This document shows, piece after piece, positions 23,501-26,314 of a stretch of DNA of 26,314 nt; position 1 is the stretch's first letter; each line of letters starts with the position of its first letter. Source of the DNA: an uncultured Butyrivibrio sp. (lineage in GTDB: Bacteria > Bacillota > Clostridia > Lachnospirales > Lachnospiraceae). Under the pieces are notes generated by a model that ran no database searches, had not been told where the DNA came from, and saw only the letters and a list, made by a program, of their open reading frames with translations. The translations under genes were made by a program, and so were the position numbers. Location: assembly GCA_910577605.1 (NCBI GenBank), contig CAJTON010000011.1:23980-50293 (forward strand). The letters are read 5' to 3'.

Positions 23501-24160
23501 GAGCTTCAGTGGTATTCCGACGACGATAATATCGCAAAGGTATATTCTGACGGAGACGTTGTAGGTATCGCTCCCGGACGTACGGTAGTATACGCAAAGT
23601 CAACCGACGGCAACGAGGTCGTAGCAAGATGTACTGTAATAGTTAAAGAGATAATCAAAGCCTCGTCCGTTTCCATTAACTCTTCGGAAGTGACCATGCT
23701 CAAGGGAAAGACCAGAAGGCTTACCGCAAGGCTTTATCCGACGAACACAAATGAGCATGTAAACTGGCTTTCTACAGATACTTCGATAGTGCAGGTAGAT
23801 GATAAAGGAAATATCATTACGGTAGGGGCTGGAACTTGCGAGGTCATAGCGTACAGCTCTGCGGGAACGGTTCAGGATTCGTGTATAATTCATTCGGTTG
23901 CGATGCATTTTACGGACATAAGAATAGAGCAGTACGATACCTTCAACCTGTATGTTGACGGAAATCCTGCGGCTGTTTCATGGAGAACCTCCAATCCGAG
24001 AATTGCAACGGTAACGCAGAACGGTGTGGTTACGGGAAGAATGCCGGGAGAATGCGTTATCACGGCTACGGTAAACGGTAAGACGGTAACGTGTTATGTC
24101 AAGGTTATGGCGGTTGATCCCGGTAAGTTTATCAACAGTGAGAATTACAGAGGAAGATAA
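20522..24160 (+). CDS. Giant exported protein of about 14 bacterial Ig-like (Big_2) repeats
   Basis: The product has 1212 residues. A basic N-terminus (KFIKKHWK) and a hydrophobic stretch to about residue 31 form a Sec signal with a likely cleavage site at VRA-AT (33/34). The rest is a tandem array of about 14 Ig-like repeats of 70-100 residues, starting near 33, 125, 205, 281, 353, 440, 541, 628, 710, 793, 876, 960, 1048 and 1128. Each follows the BID_2 pattern: V..I.L, G....L.A.V.P, V.W.SS.P.VATVD..G.VT....G...I.A. The central repeats (7-12) are the most regular; repeats 4-6 and 13-14 have drifted. No catalytic domain, LPxTG, SLH or cell-wall-binding module is visible, so retention at the surface is unexplained. 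Such arrays usually act as stalks or adhesins. GGAGG at 20511-20515 precedes the ATG by 6 bases. It follows the HD-GYP gene after a 114-base gap with its own promoter. Confidence 0.93.
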   Translation: MKFAKFIKKHWKAAAAIFAIAIATTVGVVVVRAATVTLSVDRPVINFNSDSEVVTVNATVSIINATTTTGAFTWAMADPNIAVVSNNEGVGTVTARAAGKTNLTVGYLLDDVHETKTIPVTVPLVVYHDAVSMIMQPGNEGAVSCNAASTRNVVWSSANSNIATVTPTGNKDASVKAISGGTTQITASIPEDGLSFSFNVTVGVTVDEDSIEVEQGATKVLTTNSNSVADVFWWSDNENVATVVNGVVTGVYAGSTTIYASCIEGDAGNNAGDRVTVTVPYKITPPATTVLVGDSITIPNTANPSEVNYSSSNNNIISYDSKTGMFTAHATGTADLTVTWNGNVETVTITVIDGLTLSNTSTALNIGASDTIKAIVSNTDEPVSWKVADPSMVELSVSEDGLSATVTALATGATESTTLIATQVINGIVKTATCEIYVLNPVKSLTLLYNGNEIKDTISIQRGTGIYITAFLNFGDSVVPDNTKLSWISSDPSILTVEPVTGEGQQQLCLVSGVTGGNATITVVSEDGLYIATADFYVTEGVTSIELDNTSVTAQMALQKFQLTATVLPAMEGVDTSVTWASLDPSVLTVDQNGLVTFVGPGETYVSATSNADTTKVAYCKFLITQQVEQIKMDFDKVTLSVGDEYRLTAVISPSNATNKNVKWSSSNPNVVTVDENGMLKAIGSGSATIVVQTEDGGYIDMTNVTVLQPVSSITLSQTEMSVKKGTIFWLSATITPDTADNKKVTWSSSDTSLATVDPDGKVTTLAVGTVTISCVSEDNGTVAYCVVEITEPVTGLKLNAYYQEMVAGTKFVLLPTVLPIDAPNKDVTFVSSDPAVATVDENGVVTALVGGTCEIIVTTVESNLKATCTISVKEYVESIEISGNPERLNVRESVTLVATVGTETASNKAVIWTSSNPNIATVDQNGKVTGHTPGNVVITATAADGGGVSDSVIIKVINPVTSITLDKSKITMYVGDTVNIQATVNPANATIKELQWYSDDDNIAKVYSDGDVVGIAPGRTVVYAKSTDGNEVVARCTVIVKEIIKASSVSINSSEVTMLKGKTRRLTARLYPTNTNEHVNWLSTDTSIVQVDDKGNIITVGAGTCEVIAYSSAGTVQDSCIIHSVAMHFTDIRIEQYDTFNLYVDGNPAAVSWRTSNPRIATVTQNGVVTGRMPGECVITATVNGKTVTCYVKVMAVDPGKFINSENYRGR

Positions 24161-24180
24161 TAAGCTTCAGTCAATTCAAT

Positions 24181-24220
24181 AAACAGCGGGCGCTTAATGA
24201 TTTTTAAGCGCCCGCTGTTT
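24181..24220. terminator. Perfect 16-bp bidirectional terminator
   Basis: AAACAGCGGGCGCTTA (24181-24196) pairs perfectly with 24205-24220 around an 8-base loop. The A-rich 5' and T-rich 3' ends suit termination on both strands, between the convergent Ig-repeat and mannanase genes. Confidence 0.92.
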
Positions 24221-24252
24221 TTGGTTTCAAGTATAAATGCCGTTATTTCGTC

Positions 24253-25524
24253 TTAACGGAAATCGGGAAGTTCATCAAGAGTTATTACCATGCTTTCATT
24301 GTAAACCTTTTTGAGGTTGTCCGGGTTATTGTTCTTTATATGGTCGGTATGCCAAATCATGAACCATGACCATATGCATCCGTCGTTTACAAATTTGTCA
24401 ACGGAGGGAACGTTCCCGCATTCATGAAATGCCATGGGCTTGTCTGTATTAAGCGAGTTAAGTCTTTTCCACGCTTTTGCGTTGGTGGAGTTGTCATATG
24501 TATCGGAACCGATAATGTCGCAGTATTCGTCGCCGACATACCAGCCGCTTCTGACGTCTCCGGCGTATCCCAGTACCCATATGAGATTAGTAAGCCCGTA
24601 TTCGTTGGTGAATTTGTCGTACATAAGTCTCCAGAGCTTTATAAAGTTTTCAGAGCCGCCTTTGCCCCACCAGAACCATTTTCCGTCAAACTCGTGAAAC
24701 GGTCTCCAAAGCACCGGCACGCCTGCGTCGCGAAGCTCCGCGAGAGCCGTTGCCGCTTCGTCCCAGCTTTTCATCATCGCGTTGTATTCGGGAGTGCCCT
24801 CTGTAAGGAGTTTGTTAAAATCAGGGTTATCGTTTAAGGATTCCTGATAGCCGCTGCCGTTTACACCGGTATGCCAGCATATCGTGACAAGTCCGCCTTT
24901 TTTCCACCAGCTTATAGCACGCTCGTTTACGCCTTTGAAATCGTTGTTCATGTAGTCAAGTCCCCGAATGGCGGGAAGCTTGCCGGTAGTCTGGAGAATA
25001 TAATCCATTTCATATTCCGGGCTGCCCATCCATGTGGATTCCTGCTGACAGGTCATTATCTGTTTGCCGAAATTATCGCATATGTAGTTATATACTTTTG
25101 CCGTTACAGCGTCGGCGTTGGGATTGGAAAGCTTGTTTGCAGACGGGGTTTCGGGAGCCGGAACAGTCTGCTGCGGCTTAGAGGGCTTGGTTTCCGAAGC
25201 GGAGGTCTGAGCCTGCGTCGGCTTTGTTTCCGAATAAGACGTTTCCGGCTGCGTGGGATATGGCGTTTCGTCTGTTGACGGTTTAGACTGATTTTGATCT
25301 GAGGTGGAGGGCTGTTTTGTTTCTATCTGCTCGGAGGATACCTGTTCTGACGAGGAAGTCTGTTCCGAAGCAGAAGTCTGCCCCGGATCTGAAATCTGTT
25401 CCGAAACAGAGTCGGTTACAGTGCCGTTTGCAGACGAAGAAGAAGGGGATTTTGCACAGCTGACAAAAATCAGAGTTGCGACCGTACATAAACATACTGC
25501 CAATGATAGTTTGGATCTTCTCAT
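24253..25524 (-). CDS. GH26-family beta-mannanase-like lipoprotein
   Basis: This is a predicted surface-anchored glycoside hydrolase family 26 enzyme, most likely an endo-beta-1,4-mannanase. Of 423 residues, 1-23 are a lipoprotein signal with lipobox FVSC (Cys23). Residues about 25-130 form a low-complexity Ser/Thr/Gln/Glu/Pro linker. The catalytic domain runs from about 135 to the end: IMTCQQESTWMG, LPAIRGLDYM, VTICWHTG, then PVLWRPFHEFDG with acid/base Glu278 after His277, WFWWG (283-287), DIIGSDTYD, and MAFHECGNVPS with nucleophile Glu368. Those pieces match GH26 (RPxHE..G.WFWWG and the later nucleophile Glu). No carbohydrate-binding module is seen. AAGGAG lies 10 bases before the ATG. The gene is divergent from a chemoreceptor and shares a short upstream region with it. 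Substrate specificity cannot be read from sequence alone. Confidence 0.93.
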   Translation of the reverse strand: MRRSKLSLAVCLCTVATLIFVSCAKSPSSSSANGTVTDSVSEQISDPGQTSASEQTSSSEQVSSEQIETKQPSTSDQNQSKPSTDETPYPTQPETSYSETKPTQAQTSASETKPSKPQQTVPAPETPSANKLSNPNADAVTAKVYNYICDNFGKQIMTCQQESTWMGSPEYEMDYILQTTGKLPAIRGLDYMNNDFKGVNERAISWWKKGGLVTICWHTGVNGSGYQESLNDNPDFNKLLTEGTPEYNAMMKSWDEAATALAELRDAGVPVLWRPFHEFDGKWFWWGKGGSENFIKLWRLMYDKFTNEYGLTNLIWVLGYAGDVRSGWYVGDEYCDIIGSDTYDNSTNAKAWKRLNSLNTDKPMAFHECGNVPSVDKFVNDGCIWSWFMIWHTDHIKNNNPDNLKKVYNESMVITLDELPDFR

Positions 25525-25561
25525 AATGCGTTTTCTCCTTAATTGTAATAATTAGGCGATT

Positions 25562-25590
25562 ATTATAACATGATTTTTATTTCTTGTGAA
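25562..25590 (-). promoter_or_regulatory. Promoter of the GH26 gene, extended -10
   Basis: On the - strand, TTCACA (complement of 25585-25590) and TATAAT (complement of 25562-25567) are separated by 17 bases. TG one base before TATAAT gives the same extended -10, TGTTATAAT, as the chemoreceptor promoter at 905-913. Confidence 0.7.
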
Positions 25591-25644
25591 TATTGAATTT
25601 GTTCAGATGTCTTGTTTTGTGTCAGACTGCGGAATATCTTTTTC

Positions 25645-25673
25645 TTGAACTTTCATGCGCCGTATTATATAAT
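25645..25673 (+). promoter_or_regulatory. Sigma-A promoter of the second chemoreceptor
   Basis: TTGAAC (25645-25650) and a perfect TATAAT (25668-25673) are separated by 17 bases, giving a leader of about 40 bases before the TTG start. Confidence 0.7.
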
Positions 25674-25717
25674 TTTTATATAGGCTAAAAGATGAGGATT
25701 CGGAAAGAGGACATGTT

Positions 25718-26314
25718 TTGAAGCAGGACAGGAAGAACATATATATCGGTACAAATATCAAAATTGTCGGCGCGATCGTGCCGATAGTTTTGTTAATGAT
25801 AGTCATATTTTTTTCGCTGACAAGAAATGAGATAATATCCTTATCCAAGGATAAGCTCGCGCTGGAATCCAAAAACTACGCGGATGATATAGACAGGTGG
25901 GCGGACCGCATATTGAATGAGCTTGAAATATACAAAAGTCTTGTCGACGAGATGGGAATGGAAGACGGCAGAACTTTTGAAATGCTTAAAACCAGCTGCG
26001 GAGCGCATGAATCGTACCCATACGGTCTGTACTGGGGAGATGAGAACGGAAATTATTTTGATTCGTCCGGATGGGAACCGGAGGATGATTATATAGTAAC
26101 CGAGCGCAACTGGTACAAGGAGGGCAGGCAGCATGAAGAATTTGTTTTCGGCGAGCCATATGTGGACGCAATGACCGGCACAGCGTGCATAAGCGTCACT
26201 GCTAGGGCCGACGCCTCTACCGCTGTCGGAGTGCTGTCGGCGGACGTTTATTTTGATTATGCGCAGAGGCTTGTAGAGGAAATAACCGACGGAAACACCG
26301 AGAATGCATTTTTT
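25718..26314 (+). CDS. Cache-type chemoreceptor or sensor, TTG start, 3' end outside window
   Basis: An open frame of 199 codons runs off the window end. The start is a TTG at 25718, preceded by AAAGAGG at 25704-25710 with 7 bases spacing. The nearer ATG at 25713 is followed at once by a stop in its own frame. The protein begins KQDRKNIYIGTNIKIVGAIV, with a TM segment at about 16-33, then an extracytoplasmic region. That region contains LYWGDENGNYFDSSGW, ERNWYKEG and FVFGEPYVDAMTGTACISVTA with VGVLSADVYFDYAQRLV. This is the strand pattern of a dCache_1 small-molecule sensor as found in clostridial methyl-accepting chemotaxis proteins. The signalling domain lies beyond the window, so a Cache histidine kinase or diguanylate cyclase is not excluded. 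It is divergent from the GH26 mannanase gene. Confidence 0.85.
   Translation, partial: MKQDRKNIYIGTNIKIVGAIVPIVLLMIVIFFSLTRNEIISLSKDKLALESKNYADDIDRWADRILNELEIYKSLVDEMGMEDGRTFEMLKTSCGAHESYPYGLYWGDENGNYFDSSGWEPEDDYIVTERNWYKEGRQHEEFVFGEPYVDAMTGTACISVTARADASTAVGVLSADVYFDYAQRLVEEITDGNTENAFF

Noticed and set aside
20622..24100. Tandem DNA repeat or CRISPR-like periodicity in the Ig-repeat gene
   Set aside because: The repetition is at protein level with diverged nucleotides. There are no identical short repeats with regular spacers.

Overview
This window looks like chromosomal DNA from an anaerobic, probably motile, plant-polysaccharide-degrading member of the Clostridia, most likely Lachnospiraceae. 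That placement is inferred from gene content and protein style: two glycoside hydrolase lipoproteins, two chemoreceptors, very large hybrid histidine kinases of a type common in that family, a giant bacterial Ig-like (Big_2) protein, a FliD-like helical protein and strong AGGAGG ribosome binding sites. No rRNA, tRNA, CRISPR array, phage or insertion sequence was seen.

Bases 1-8300 are mostly core genes on the + strand with a few accessory genes between them. They comprise the 3' part of ribF, a chemoreceptor with an apparent extracytoplasmic zinc-binding (CZB) motif behind a 250-base leader, a small two-TM protein on the - strand, a GH5 endoglucanase-like lipoprotein, rpsO with a leader that can sequester its own Shine-Dalgarno, pnp behind a hairpin-rich leader, and yebC. 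Terminators follow rpsO and yebC.

Bases 8300-11000 are accessory. They hold a 76-residue unknown protein, a LacI-family repressor (- strand), a divergently transcribed 221-residue helical protein resembling the C-terminal part of the flagellar cap FliD, a strong terminator, and a decayed fragment of a pyridoxamine-phosphate-oxidase-like flavoprotein gene.

Bases 11000-20410 form the most distinctive part: three sensor kinases followed by one response regulator, all on the + strand. Kinase 1 is soluble (GAF/PAS-like sensors, transmitter, two receivers). Kinase 2 is membrane-bound (extracytoplasmic sensor, three PAS-like regions, transmitter, one receiver). Kinase 3 (PAS, transmitter) ends in what looks like an HPt fold whose phospho-accepting histidine is replaced by glutamate. 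The last gene is a REC-HD-GYP protein in which several metal-ligand positions of the HD-GYP domain appear substituted. No DNA-binding output domain and no HPt domain with a histidine are encoded in the cluster, so the likely output is c-di-GMP turnover or sensing, or protein-protein signalling.

Bases 20410-24220 carry a 1212-residue exported protein made of about 14 Ig-like repeats. It has a candidate sigma-D/sigma-28 (motility) promoter and ends at a perfect 16-bp bidirectional terminator. Convergent to it is a GH26 beta-mannanase-like lipoprotein. A second chemoreceptor (Cache-type sensor, TTG start, cut by the window end) is divergent from the mannanase. A plausible reading is a sense-move-adhere-degrade locus around plant cell wall glycans. 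The genes support that theme, but the functional coupling is inference.
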